A stretch of 64,000 nt of DNA. Source: Linum tenue. Lineage: Eukaryota > Streptophyta > Magnoliopsida > Malpighiales > Linaceae. Shown in pieces: positions 25,265 to 37,172 of the stretch. The stretch lies in NCBI GenBank assembly GCA_946122785.1, contig CAMGYJ010000004.1, positions 59,838,679 through 59,902,678 of the forward strand, given 5' to 3'. Positions within the stretch are counted from its first letter, which is position 1, and every line of letters begins with the position of its first letter. The notes under the pieces are model-generated. The model was not told the DNA's origin. It saw nothing but the letters and a program-made list of their open reading frames with translations, and searched no databases. A program made the position numbers and the translations under genes.

Positions 25265-26665
25265 CAAAACCCAAACTATTCAAAAATGTTATTTTTGTCC
25301 TAAACTATTAAATAGGCAATCCTTCCAATTGTAACTTCAAACTTGCTCTATTTTTGGAATGAAATATTTATGGAATCCCCATAAGCACAAACTATTTTTT
25401 CATTAGTGTTGATCGTGAGTAGATAACAATCAAGAAGGTTACCGCTGATGTGACAGTTGATTGGGTTTAAAATTGATGATGTGACAGTGAAGTGGAATTA
25501 TATTTACAAATATTTAAAATAAATACAAATTTTATTTAAAAAATCCGATGTTGGCGACGGAGGGAGAAGATGAAAAATTTCCTTTATCTTACAAGTCCGC
25601 AACCCACATGTCGTCGACTAACGCTCTTTTCCTCATTGGCGATAATTCCCCCATGTTCTCTCTACATCCTTCCAGTCTCTTCAACAAGAAAAGATGATGT
25701 TGATTGCGATGTTGGATGCGACGAGGGAGGTACATCTCGCTGGAGTCTCTTGGACTCGACTAAGAAGGAAGAAAATTGGTTGATGGAGAAAAAATCTGTC
25801 AAAGGCCGCCACTTCGTTCTTCAGGATTACAGAACCACCACCTCAAGAATCGTGAAAACGATAATGTCACTGTAAGGATCGAGTTTACTTGGATTTGTGG
25901 GGAGCAGCCCAAAACCCAGAAACCCCCACAATTTTGTTAAGCCAGCAGAAGAGGCAAAGGGCATTCTTTGCTGAACAGCGATGACAACTGATGAAAACCC
26001 TCGCAACTGGGCTTGTGAGGTTGAAGCAGATGCCGGCGATGAGGGTGCTGGTTTGGGAGATGGGAAATTAGTGCTTTCGCTCCGCTAAATTGATGACGCT
26101 CATTCTGAACTCGTGCTCCGGAGCCACAAAAATCAAGAACAACAGCAAAAGCTAGTGTTTAATATTTCTCTCATATGGATTTTATTATTATTCTCTGTCT
26201 TTCTTTCTTATCTATCTTTTGGTCCAAATTCATGCCCACCGTCCAGATCCACCACCATAGTTTATCTGAATTGTAGGGAAAAGGCGAAGCAGAAGATACA
26301 TGGTAAGAATTCAATGGAGGATGATTGGTGGAGAAGATGGTAAAGCGGGCAGGAGGAGGTTTGTGAGAAGATCTCGTGAAGGAGACGAAGGGAGTGGGTT
26401 TTTCCCAGCGTACTTGTTCGAGCAAAGTGAGAAGATTACGTGAAGGATGCGAGGATGACAGAGATGGTAATGGACTTAATTTTCTGTCAATATTGATGAT
26501 GTGGCACTAAGGCAACTTATGTGGCAGACATGTAGGCACCACATCATTAAAGTCAAACACACATTTGACCATTGTTAAGACAACTATTAAACTTAGCAGT
26601 CAATGAAATAGTTGGGCTACAAATAATCTAAAACGTCATAGTTTGGATCTTTTTTGTCATATTGA
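25265..26665. mobile_element. Candidate TIR element with captured sequence
   Basis: The left part (near 25265: CAAAACCCAAACTATT..., TGTCCTAAACTATTAAA) and the reverse complement of the right part (near 26660: GACAAAAAAGATCCAAACTATGACG) are similar imperfect inverted repeats. Both sides have a GATGATGTG(A/G)CA motif further in. The middle, 25560-26460, is more GC-rich and has gene-like texture. I recognise no protein in it and no target duplication, so a Pack-MULE-like element is only a suggestion. Confidence 0.35.
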
Positions 26666-26699
26666 ATACATGAGGACATAATAAGGTTTTTGTCAAAAT

Positions 26700-28349
26700 A
26701 AATATTAGTTAAATTGAAATTATTACATTGTGGTTGGTAAGAAGCCTTCTAGAAGCCGTAGAGGAGTTGTGGGTAACACAAAGAGTTTTCATTGCAATTG
26801 CAAACAAGTATGGCCAGAAGAAAGTGTTAAACACCCAGGGGGGGTGCTTTTGATCAAAGTAACGCAGCAAACACACTCTCGAACGATAATGATGGAAAAG
26901 GTAGAACTTCGTCACAATCAAGGTGTTTACTTAATTGATAAGAAGCTTGTTAAACGATTCTGGACTCCTCACAGAAAAGCTTGGCAAGGGTTCTCGAATT
27001 AGCAATGGAATCCTCACAAAACTAAGTCAAGGATTTGATTCTTGAGACACAACTCAAAGAACTCGAAACTCACGTAGGAGCGATTTTTATTCAACTAAAA
27101 CTTGGATGATTTACAACGTGAAATTGAAATCTATTCAAAGACAATAAAAACCTAATAGAACTAGGAGACAATTATGGTAAAAAAAAACTCTAAAAAGGAC
27201 TCAAAATTCGGCCATAAACTCTCTTTCTTCAAGCACAAACAAGCTGCCTTTTAGCACAAGCATACTGTCCAAAAAGAGTTTTCGTACTAACTTTGTGCCA
27301 GAGCTCCCTTCCTTCTTCTCCTCCTCATTCTCTTCTTTTCCTTTTTTCTCTAACTTTCTCTCTCTTCAATCCATAAATCTTCAATCAATTTCAGTTGTCC
27401 AAGTAGGGGGGAGGAACCCCTTATTTACATATTTCCAGGATTCGGGTAAGTTCACGGCCAAGGAGGACAAGTTCGTGACTGCGATCTTGGGAGGGAAGGC
27501 TGGGATCTCGGGCTTGCAGTTTTGCGCTTTAAAGTTGGGAAGTTCGTGGCCCGATTTCACAGTCGTGATATGTGAACTCGAGGCTGCGATCTCTCTCGCA
27601 GGCTCTGATGAAAAAGGTCGTGAGCCGACTATCAAGACTTTCTGCTCCTTTCTTTTTTGTAGTTCCAAATGTTCGCGCCTAGGACCTCCATCTTCGCGGT
27701 CGTGACCTTTGGCCTGTAGGTTGCGATCTCAGCCATCAACTTCACGCGCTATGTTCCCGACCGTGATCTTTGATGCGTCGATCGTGATCTCTATATTTCT
27801 GCCGATTCTCTACACTTGTGCACATTTTTGTACCTAAAAACATTCATACATCCAATACACCCTAATATAGTAACATTTTGTCAAAGGAACGAAGTCGACA
27901 CCCATAAATTTCGATCAACTATCTCCCCAAATAAGTAAAGAGAAAGGGAACACACAACTTAAAATGGAGTGTGTCGACCAAATCAACTTAGTCTTTAGAT
28001 TTAAATATGGACAAAAATACCTCTATGCATTAATGACCATTAGATCACTCTTTTCTCAATCATAGTCATTTGTAAGAGGTTTCACGTGCATAATCTTGTG
28101 GTAAATAAATATGCATAATCTGTCACATCACTGCCACATCACCATATATAGGCCCCTAACCATTTTTTCTATAAATTTTAACGGCTATATTTCTTTCGTT
28201 TTAAGTCGTAATTTACTTTTTTTAAACAGATAAATCAGGTAACTGTGCCCTTCAAAATGATATACACTTGATATATTTTTGAACAAAAAAATTGAGACAT
28301 TTAGTACCAGTTTATACCATAGTGGTAATGCTTGGTACTACATAAAATC
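26700..28349. other. No gene seen
   Basis: Unassigned. 27450-27800 is less AT-rich and repeats a GTGATCT/GCGATCT motif, which resembles motifs in the LTRs at 49463 and 54090, so a solo LTR fragment is possible. The rest is AT-rich. The 5' flank of the LINE at 28366 contains several GGTGGTA/TGGTAAT words. Confidence 0.35.
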
Positions 28350-28365
28350 ATATCATGTGGTATTG

Positions 28366-30316
28366 CCTCGGAATCCAGGCAATCTAGGAGAGGATCACTA
28401 AAGGAAGATATCAATCTCTTCTCCTTCGCATTCAGAAGAAGATGGCTCCCTGGAAGGCGAAACGATTGTCCTTCGCGGCTCGGTTAATAGTGGCGAAATC
28501 GGTTACTGCCTCTCTTCCGGTCTATACTGTGCATATTGAATTAATTCCAAGTGGTGTATGCAGGGGTATTGATAAAATCGACAGAGACTTCATCTGGGGG
28601 GATGAAGAGAATCACCCAAATGTTGCTTGGGAGAACATGACGAGGCCCAAATCTCAAGGAGGTGTGGGCCTTCGCCCAACTCGTGAGGCTAACCTGGCAA
28701 TGCTGGCTAAATCAGGTTGGAGGCTGATGCAGAACGAAGAAAGTTTGTGGCAGCAGCTGCTCCTCACCAAGTATAGGTGTCAAAAAGAGGGTCTCGACAT
28801 TCTGCGGGAAATTCATGGAAGTTCCGTCACCTGGAGCAGTTTCTCCAAAACTGCCGAGCTCCTTAAGAAAGGGTGCGCGTGGAATATTAAAAATGGAAAA
28901 AGACTAAGTTTTGGCTTGACCCGTGGATTTTGCAAGTCCCCCTGAAAGAAGTAGCGACTGGTGACATCTCGGAGCCTTGGGAGCAAGCGACGGTGGCGGA
29001 TCTAGAAGAGGACACTCTCGCCCATGATATCTGCAGCACAGAGCTGTTCAGTGAGGCGCTCCCCCATGATATCTGCAGCAAAATTATCAGTACTGCAGTC
29101 GACACTCTCGCCCAAGAAGAGGACACTTTATTCTGGTCGGCGGCGGCGGATGGCTGTTTTTCTACGAAGTCGGCCTATGAGCTGCTGACAGAGCACGATT
29201 TGCAGCCAAGGGAGGAGATCTGGAAGGTGATATGGGGATTGCCAGTTCCGGAAAGATTAGGTGCTTTACTTGGTTGGCTTTTCAGGGCAAGATTGCAACC
29301 AATGTTCTCCGTTTTCATAGGAATGTAGCGGATTCACCAACATGCATGCGGTGTACAGGACAGCCCGAGACGGTTATGCATATCCTGAGGGATTGTGCTC
29401 CAACAATTTTTTCTGGTCTAGGCTTGTGCCACAGCATAAACAACATGATTTCTTCAACGCCCCGCATGAGGTTTGATTACGTAGCAACCTTTTGAGCAAG
29501 GAGGCGATAAGCTCGGGTATTAATTGGCCTGGTTTCTTTAGCATGGCTTGTTGGTTATTATGGAAGAATCGCACCACTATGGCGTTCAAAGGAATTGGTG
29601 CTGTGTTGGATGCACCTTCTCTTTTGCATTCTATTATGGTTAAGAGCAAACTCTGGAATGACTCCTGGCACTCCCCTGATCCCTTCACCAACCACACGAG
29701 GCAAGGGGTTACGCGAGTTATGACAGCTATTGGTTGGGCGCCCCCTGCGGAGGGTTGGGTGATGGTGAACACTGATGGGGCTTCTAATGGAAATCCAGGT
29801 CCAGCGGGTGCTGGTGGGGTCGTTCGAGGCCCGCTGGGTAATTGGTTGGGAGGCTTTGTGGCAGGCATCGCCTCGGCTACTACTGTGTTGGCAGAACTTT
29901 GGGCTATTTATTATGGTTTGGAGCTCACTTGGAAGCTCGATCATCGAGTGGTCAAGTTAGCTTCAGACTCTCAGCTTGCGATTCAGCTGATTCAGGAACA
30001 TCATGATCCCATTCATCCTTATGCGACCCTCTTGAATCTTATCCGCAGGAAAACCGGGCAGGATTGGTTGGTTAGCCTAACTCATACATATCGCGAAGGG
30101 AATAGAGTCGCGGACTGGCTCTCGAAGCACAGTCTCGTCTATCCCTACGGGATGTGTGAGCTGGTTGATCCACCTATGGGAGTTGTACCACTTTTGCAGG
30201 ATGACATTATGGGTGTTACCTTTGAGCCTCGGGTTGTGGCGAACTCCTCCTCTACTAGTTAGTCCATCTCTGTAACCTTTCTTGTTCTTGGCTTCGGACT
30301 CCTTGGTATCAAAAAA
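28366..30316 (+). mobile_element. 5'-truncated L1-type LINE (RT C-terminus, zinc-binding region, RNase H)
   Basis: A 1951-bp insertion with near-perfect 16-bp target duplications ATATCA(T/C)GTGGTATTG at 28350-28365 and 30317-30332. From 28442 an open frame gives the part after the RT core (AARLIVAKSVTASLPVYTV, then DRDFIWGDEENH and GGVGLRPTREANLAMLAKSG). After shifts comes the zinc-binding part (MRCTGQPETVMHILRDCA, 29345). From 29750 there is a full RNase H domain with its DTDGAS-like start (VNTDGASNGNPGPAGAG) and the acidic and His residues (AELWAIYYGLEL, ASDSQLA, REGNRVADWLSKHS). Endonuclease and RT core are missing. At least two frameshifts make it inactive. It ends in a short A-rich tail after GGTATC. 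Confidence 0.88.
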
Positions 30317-30332
30317 ATATCACGTGGTATTG

Positions 30333-30819
30333 AAGTGTACCATGGTGGTATGAACATATATAAGAGTGTATATGGTTGAATACATGATAGTAGGAATATA
30401 CGAACCGACATTTACTACATTCATTATTCTGTACCACCAGTTGCCACCCATATAACAAGGTGGTATGGAGTGATACGTTTTGATCTTGTATTTTTCTCCA
30501 AAAATTTGTAGCTCGAATAAATCATGATGAGCTCGTTCCATCTGTGCATAAAATTTCAAAACTAAAGTTAAAAATGAAGGTGATACGAGGTGGTAACGAG
30601 TGGTATGAGTGTTATGATTTTTTCTGTCAAAGTATATTGAAAATGGATCTCATTTTGTAGAACACAACAAACTCGTTTTTATATGTCCAAAAAATTCATT
30701 AATTATCACCTCTTAGATCTAAACTTTTCAGAGATAACTCAAATCTAAGCGTGGAGATTTTTTTTTCTTAGACAAGCGTGGAGATATAATTATACACCTA
30801 TCTTCGAGAGTCGAGACCA
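30333..30819. other. No gene seen
   Basis: AT-rich DNA with repeated GTGGTAT words, like the sequence before the LINE; the two flanks were continuous before the LINE arrived. It is the old upstream side of the VDAC gene, now about 14 kb from it. Confidence 0.5.
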
Positions 30820-31756
30820 TAGAATAGAAGGGTAAAATATCTCGGGTGCCACTTAAGTTTGACAATTGGGGTAGACATACCACTTAAGTTTGAATAGGCG
30901 TACTGAACTCTATTATATGTGCACCCGGTACCACTTAAGTTTATTGTTAAGTGCATTCCGTTAAAGTTGACAGAATATTCTTGGAGTATTTCATTTTCTA
31001 AATTTCATAATTGGTCCTTCTACTTTTCTTATTGTAAAAAAATCATTTGGATTTATGAAAAATATAAATTTTTTACTGTTTAGTTAGAATCCTCTTTTGA
31101 ATACTTGATACCAAACCAATTTTTGAATAGAATTATTATAATTTATAATAATTCTATTCAAAAATTGGTTTGGTATCAAGTATTCAAAAGAGGATTCTAA
31201 CTAAACAATAAAAAATTATGTTTTTCACTTTTTTACAATAAGAAAAGTAGAATGAACCATTATGAAAATTAGAAAACAGAATATTTCAAGAATATTCTGT
31301 CAACTTTAACGGAATGCGGTATCGGGTGCACATATAATAGAGTTCAGTACGCCCTATTCAAACAGGTAAATTGCAAGTTTGGTTACTGGAATTACTAGAA
31401 AGTTTCACGTTTGTCACTCAAATTAGTTTATTCCATTCATGGTCACTAAAATTAATTCAACAATTCAAGTTTGGCGTTAAATAAGTGACGTGACAAATAA
31501 AAAATAATTAAAAAATAAATTAATCTTTTATATGTAATTTTCACCTCATTAAAATATTAAGTAAAACATAAAAATTATTATAATCACAAAAAATAATCAT
31601 AACTTCCCGGCTAAAATCCCTGCACTGTTGTGAAAAGAGAAATTGAAAGAAAGAAAATTTGTCAGGAGAGAACAAGACTTGGAAGAACACAACTGGAGAG
31701 GAGAAGAATCATGATCTTTCATTCTTCTTTCTTATCTTCATATATACAAAAAAGTG

Positions 31757-32448
31757 TAGGGATGGCAATGGGTCGGGTTTTGTTAAACCCAAACCCAAAC
31801 CCATGGGTTTATCTTTGAAAAAAACCCGGGGTAAAACCCACTGGGTTTGAAAAACTCAAACCCAACCCAACCCGTTGGGTATCCGCGGGTTCATGGGTAC
31901 CCACGGGTTTTGTCGTAAAAAATTTACAATTACAAGTTCTTATCAAAGTTAAAGTCAAATATCAATCTCTCAATACAAATTATCCATATATAAAACACCA
32001 TTTTAGAAAATTCAAGTAAATCACAAATTAACTATACAAATTGTTCAACACCAATCTAGAAAACTCAAAAAAATTGAAGCAAATCACAAATTTTCCATAA
32101 ATAACATGTTTAATTGAAAGCTTCTTCCTTTCAATTAAGTTTCTTTACTCTCCACTCCATAACATCAACTTCATTCTACACAATTAAAAAGAAAAAATTA
32201 GACATGTCTCCACAAACATAAATAAGATTAGTTGTTTAGAATATTAAATATACCGAAAAAATTAATTATATGGGTGGACGGGTACCCACGGGCCGGGTTT
32301 ACCTAAACCCAAACCCAACCCAACCCGTTGAATAGTGAACGGGTTTAAACCCAAACCCGGCCCAAAACCCGTCAACACGAATTTTACCCGCGTTGACCGG
32401 ATTGGGTCGGGTGGGTACCCGTGGGTTCGGTTTTTGTTGCCATCCCTA
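31757..32448. mobile_element. hAT-type MITE inside element B (692 bp)
   Basis: Ends TAGGGATGGCAA and TTGCCATCCCTA are perfect inverted repeats, and perfect 8-bp duplications AAAAAGTG lie at 31749-31756 and 32449-32456. Subterminal sequence is rich in AACCCAAACCC and GGGTTT, giving strong internal palindromes. Same terminal family as the element at 50200-50609, with a different interior. No transposase. Confidence 0.92.
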
Positions 32449-32768
32449 AAAAAGTGGCAATATTTATGCTTCTCCTATTTACACATGTGATGGCAAATTG
32501 TCATTTAATCAAATCTCTGATAATGGATCTCGTTTGTCTATCGGCTGACGCCTCTCAAAGAATGCTGACGCTTCCTCTTCTCCCTCTTCACTCGATCACT
32601 TTCCTTATTCTTCTTCCATCGATACAAAAACAGAGAGAAGAGGGCAGATGGTGGCAGCGACTCCTCGTGAAAGCAGAGAACAAGAAGAATTGGAGATCGA
32701 GTGAAGAGGCCTTCCCCATGTTTGTGTACTAGTAGCTCTGCAAAGCGAGTGAAATAGAGTTTCGTCAT

Positions 32769-33200
32769 ATGGATCCCCCACGGCAAGTAATCAGCGACAT
32801 TCCCCAGCTTCCCCACCCGAAATCGCAGAAACACTTCCCCAAAAGAGATTTCTCCGGCGACTGTCAAGAATCAGTTGATCCAAATAACTCGAGTTGTTGA
32901 GAGAGGTTCAAATCGTGGATCATATACCACAACACTTACACGCCCCCTCAAACGAAAGTCCCTCACAAGGGATTGAAGTTTGCACAGGTGTGAAGACAAG
33001 AATACCATGTGCTTAACAAATGGTGATCACCGGAAATCGAACACAAGACCTCTCGGTCACAGAAAGCTTTGATACCATGTTAAGAACCAGTTCATCCCAA
33101 TAACTCCAGGAGAGGTTCAAATCGTGGATCATATACCACAACACTTACAGCGACGTTCCGAGCGCCGTACTAACTATCCATCTCTCCATCTGATCGTCTC
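32769..33200 (+). pseudogene. Captured gene-like fragment, split by a TRIM
   Basis: An ATG at 32769 opens a frame beginning MDPPRQVISDIPQLPHPKS and continuing KHFPKRDFSGD up to 32862. There the TRIM and its 5-bp duplication interrupt it. If the TRIM is ignored, the frame resumes at 33155 and ends within about 15 codons. The base composition and Pro/Lys-rich start look like a real plant protein N-terminus captured with its leader, but I do not recognise the gene. Further down (about 33340-33410) a second piece encodes a short DHYKVLGL-like stretch reminiscent of a J-domain start. Not expected to be functional. Confidence 0.4.
32863..33149 (-). mobile_element. Complete TRIM retrotransposon (287 bp)
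   Basis: Read on the minus strand: an LTR of 72 bp (33149-33078, TGTAAGTGTTGTGGTATATG ... TTAACA), then a primer-binding site TGGTATCAAAGC (33077-33066) that matches the initiator-Met tRNA end at 11 of 12 bases. About 110 bp without coding capacity and a purine tract (GAGGGGGCG, 32950-32942) follow. A second LTR of 79 bp (32941-32863) completes it. Perfect 5-bp target duplications GCGAC lie at 32858-32862 and 33150-33154. All parts of a terminal-repeat retrotransposon in miniature are therefore present. The LTRs differ at several places, so it is older than the gypsy element next to it. Confidence 0.9.
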
Positions 33201-33735
33201 TCCCGCGGTGCCCTAAATCGCTCTCTCCGCGTATTGTCGTCCAGGTCTCAGCAGTAGTCGACCGGGGTCAGTAAGAACAGAGCGCCGTCAACTCTCAATC
33301 GACCGAGAGAATCATCGATGCCCTAATTGAATAGTTTTGCAGCATCGACCCCGCCTTGGACTCGGGAACCGACCACTACAAGGTGTTAGGGCTGCTGTCA
33401 GAGGAGTAAGTATTCAGGATTTAACGCAGGGCGCTATAGAAAGGGCTCAGGGTCTCGCAGAGGAAGGCGATGGTGATTTCCTTTTTGTTGATTATAATAA
33501 TTTATAATTTTATGTTTTATTTATTGTTATAATGAGGTGGAAATGGTAGAAGATTACTTTCTTTTTTTAAGTTATTTTTTATTTGTCACGTCACTCATTT
33601 AACGGTCAACTAAAAGGGTTTATTTTCACATCAGTGAAAGTTAACGGAGAGTGACCAAACTTGAACTGTTGAACTAATTTTAATGACCATGAATGGAATA
33701 AACTAATTTGAGTAGCAAACGTAAAACTTTCTAGT

Positions 33736-34291
33736 TGTTGGGCATAGGACTCGGGCCTAACCACGCCAAGGAACCGGGCGCAACTGGATGAGACCCCAAC
33801 ACGGCAGCGCGAGGACCCCGAGTGTGCCGCCTCATCATGGCTAACCACGTCCAGGCGCGAAGAGATGACAGGCGCTAGGGGAGGACTAGCGTAGGCTGAA
33901 CCAGAAGATGAGGGAAGCGCACCTCTTCCAAGCGGGTAGTCACATCAGGGCCATGAGTGGATCTCTGACTCATCCTAGGTAGAGGGATGGCCTAAAAGCC
34001 TTAGTGTGCTAGTGGTCACATCATTGTATCCCAGTAGTCACATCACTGTATCTCTCCCTATGTCAACCACTCACCCACCACCATGAAGCCTATAAATATG
34101 GCATTTACTACGGTGGGTGAAGGGGATCGCATTTTTCACCATTCTCTCTCTACAAGAACTACTTCTCTTTCTAATCTCTTTCTCACTCAACTCTCTGATT
34201 CTGGTTCCACTGATCTAGCCCGGCTCTCGCGTTTCTTCTCGACCCAAACTCTCCTTCGAACCTCACTCCTACACTCAGTTAGGTTCAAACA
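33736..34291 (+). repeat. 5' LTR of the Tat element
   Basis: 556 bp, TG...CA ends. A TATA box TATAAATA at 34091-34098 sets transcription start about 30 bp later, near 34125-34130, so U3 is about 390 bp. Identical by eye to the 3' LTR. Confidence 0.95.
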
Positions 34292-34340
34292 ATTGGCGCC
34301 CACCGTGGGGCCGAGAGGAAACGCTGAAAAAGATCTACTC

Positions 34341-37172
34341 ATGGCAGAGCGCAATCTTGAACAACCTGACAATCTTGAAGATCCACCAATGGCAGAGCGC
34401 AATCTTGAACAACCTGACCAAGCAACGCCGATCAAGGCGATGACTGACCCAAGGGCGTTCGCAGAAGCCAGCAACCTCAACGCGGTACTCATCGAGGAAG
34501 AAGAGCCGGAGCTGACGCCCAAAGAAATGAGGGAGCTGTTGACGAAACAAAACAACGTCATAGCCGACGTGCAGAGACAAATGAGCCAGGTAATCGCGCT
34601 CATGATGAGCAAGGAAGGCGCGCCAACGACGGACGCGACAGCGATCGCGCCTCAACAAGCCTTGGGAGAAACTTCAGGGACAATCCTGTCGTCACAACTC
34701 GCGCCAGCGGAACTTCCCGCGCGCGGGATACAGGAAGTCGAACCACCGGGGCGGGCAGACCTCAGCTTCTTGGAACAACACCTGACTCCGCAATACCGAC
34801 CCAACCCGCCCAAAAGGACCCTACACCAGCCATTGAGCGCGCAAATAATGGCAGAGAACCTAACCGGAGCGCCACCAACCCTCCCGACATACAACGGCAC
34901 TACCGACCCGGAGGACCACGTGAGCACTTTCTGCCTGCGCATGCAACTCCAAACCAACTCCAACGCCGCGCTATGCAGAACCTTCCCCTCGACATTCACC
35001 GGGATATGCCTCGATTGGTACAACCGCCTCCCCAATGGAATCATCAACTCGTTTGAGGAGTTCATACTTCTGTTCACCACAAAATTCGCGTCTCAGAAGC
35101 GACGCCCCCTCCACCTCAAGGCCCTGATTGATATCAGGCAAAAAGACGGAGAAAGCCTGAGGGCTTTCTACGCCAGATGGTCCAGGGTAGCAATGTCCGT
35201 TCGTGACCTTACTCCCGAGACAGCCGCCCATCACCTCATGGAGGCGACCAACAATATGGAGCTCAAACGGGCCTTAGCAAAAAGGCCCGTCACGCTCTCA
35301 ACGGAGTTGGAGATGAAGATCGAGAAAGCAATCACGTTAGAAGAAACCTTGGGGGCGGGATCCGTCAGACGCTTCGAACCGGCGAGAATGTCGCGAGAGG
35401 AACAGACGCGTCGACAACCCCCGACCCCCATCCCACGGGACCAACTACTTCAGATGCACAGTGGTCCGAAGCGCAACCCCCCTCCCCCACCGGAGCAGGG
35501 ACAGCGCGGGCGATCGCCAGACAGGCGCGTATCCAATGCCTACACGCCACTCAATGACTCCGTGAAGAACGTGTTCCACGTCCTCCGCGAGAAAGGATAC
35601 AAGATTAACTGGCCTGCCCCGCTGAAGTCTCAACCCTACATGCGCGACCGGAGCAGGCATTGTGAATTCCACAGAGCAACGGGGCATAAGACAGAAGAAT
35701 GCCGAGAGTTACGGTACGAAATAGAGGGCCTCGTACGACGAGGGTTGCTAACTGAATTCACCCACGTGAAAAAGGAGCAAGTCGAAGCGCCACAACAGCC
35801 ACCCCCACCCCCACAAACCGATTACGACGATGACACAGGCGCATATGTAGTGCGCAAGGAGATCGGGGTGGTAACGGTCGAAGGAGATCGTCCCAAGAAG
35901 AAAACCAAGCGTGAGCGCGCAAAGGAGTGCGCGGCCGTCGACGCACCGCCGAAGTTCAACCTGAGCTTCGGCGACGCGGAGTTCCCACAAGGAATCCCGT
36001 CGGAGGAGCCACTCATCGTCACCGCGCTGATCGCCGCCTGCAAGACCCACCGTCTCCTGATAGACGGGGGTAGCGCGGCCGACATCCTCTTCCAGAATAC
36101 CATCAACAAAATGGATATCGATCCGCGCCTAATCAGGCGCGCACACGGCAACTTGGTTGGCTTCTCCGGAACCAGAGTCCCGGTAATTGGAGTGGTCACC
36201 CTCCCAGTAGTTATTGGGGACCAGGAGCCCCGCGTCTCCAAGCAGATAGAGTTCACAATCGTCGATTGCGAATCGGCGCACAATGGCATCTTGGGCCGAC
36301 CTTTCCTCGCGAAGTTCATGGCCCTCCCGTCGACGTGTCACCAGAAGCTCAAGTTTCCAACACAGGGAGGAGTCGGGGAGGCGCGAGGAACGACTTGGGA
36401 AGACCGCGTTGTGGCACGCCAAACCAACATCGTCGACACAAGAGTAGAAGAGCCCCGCCCGGAATCCATGGATTCCGATTTCGAGGTCGCGCTAAACCCT
36501 GCTGAGCCGACCAGGAAGATACGCATCTCCACTCACGTCAGCAGCAACGCAATCGAACCACTCATAACGCTGCTGAAGGAGTACAAGGAGCTCTTCGCGT
36601 GGTGCACAGAGGACATGCCAGGAGTGCCCAGGGAGGTAGCGCAGCATAGCCTCGCGGTTCCAGCCGGCGCCGAACCAAGGCAACAAGGGCGGAGGACGTT
36701 CACCGGGGACAAGCTGAAGGCGATAGAAGAGGAGGTCGCGCGCCTGCTAGCAGCCGGATTGATCCGCCCCGTGAAGTACCCGAAGTGGCTGGCGAACGTG
36801 GTCTTAGTCAAAAAATCGTCAGGAGCCTGGCGGATGTGCGTCGACTACACCACAATCAACAAAGTATGCCCGGGAGACCCTTACCCCCTGCCACGCATCG
36901 ACCAGCTGATCGACGCGACCGCCGACCACGAGACGTTGTCCTTCCTCGACATGTTCTCAGGATATCACCAAATCCAAATGTCCAAGGAAGATGAAGAAAA
37001 AACGGCCTTCATGACGCCTTTCGGGAACTTCTGCTTCGTGGGTATGCCGTTCGGGTTGAAAAACGCGGGCGCGACATACCAAAGAATGATCGACGCAGTT
37101 TTCTCGCAGCAAATCGGCCGGAACATCGAGGCGTATGTAGACGACCTTATCGTCAAAACCAAGGCAGGGTAA
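34341..37172 (+). pseudogene. Tat element gag, protease and RT (first part of broken gag-pol)
   Basis: Start chosen at the ATG 34341, downstream of the LTR and primer-binding site; an in-frame ATG at 34083 lies before the transcription start and cannot be used. A 48-bp tandem duplication repeats the first 16 codons (34341 and 34389). The retrotransposon gag domain covers about 34900-35300 (CLDWYNRLPNGIINSFEEF). A CX2HX4HX4C zinc knuckle follows near 35660 (CEFHRATGHKTEEC). The protease has LLIDGGSAADILF near 36060, with DGGS in place of the usual D(S/T)G. RT motifs are LDMFSGYHQIQM, FCFVGMPFGLKNAGATYQR and the catalytic YVDD (37134-37145). The frame ends at a TAA (37170-37172) caused by one extra base in the GGG at 37167-37169; reading continues one frame over. 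Broken, so labelled pseudogene. Confidence 0.9.

Noticed and set aside
25570..25875. 101-codon frame as a small gene
   Set aside because: No start context, no family, lies inside a candidate TIR element; kept only as possible captured sequence.
27295..27705. 136-codon frame on the plus strand
   Set aside because: Begins with a Ser/Phe run and has no recognisable domain. The DNA resembles decayed LTR sequence.
31770..32410. AACCC/GGGTTT-rich sequence that looks telomere-like
   Set aside because: It is not a TTTAGGG array. It lies within the subterminal region of a MITE with clear TIRs and TSD.
34083..34340. Open frame from ATG 34083 in phase with gag, which would lengthen gag by 86 residues
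   Set aside because: This ATG lies in U3 of the LTR, before the TATA box at 34091, and is repeated in the 3' LTR at 44239. It is not in the element transcript as a start.
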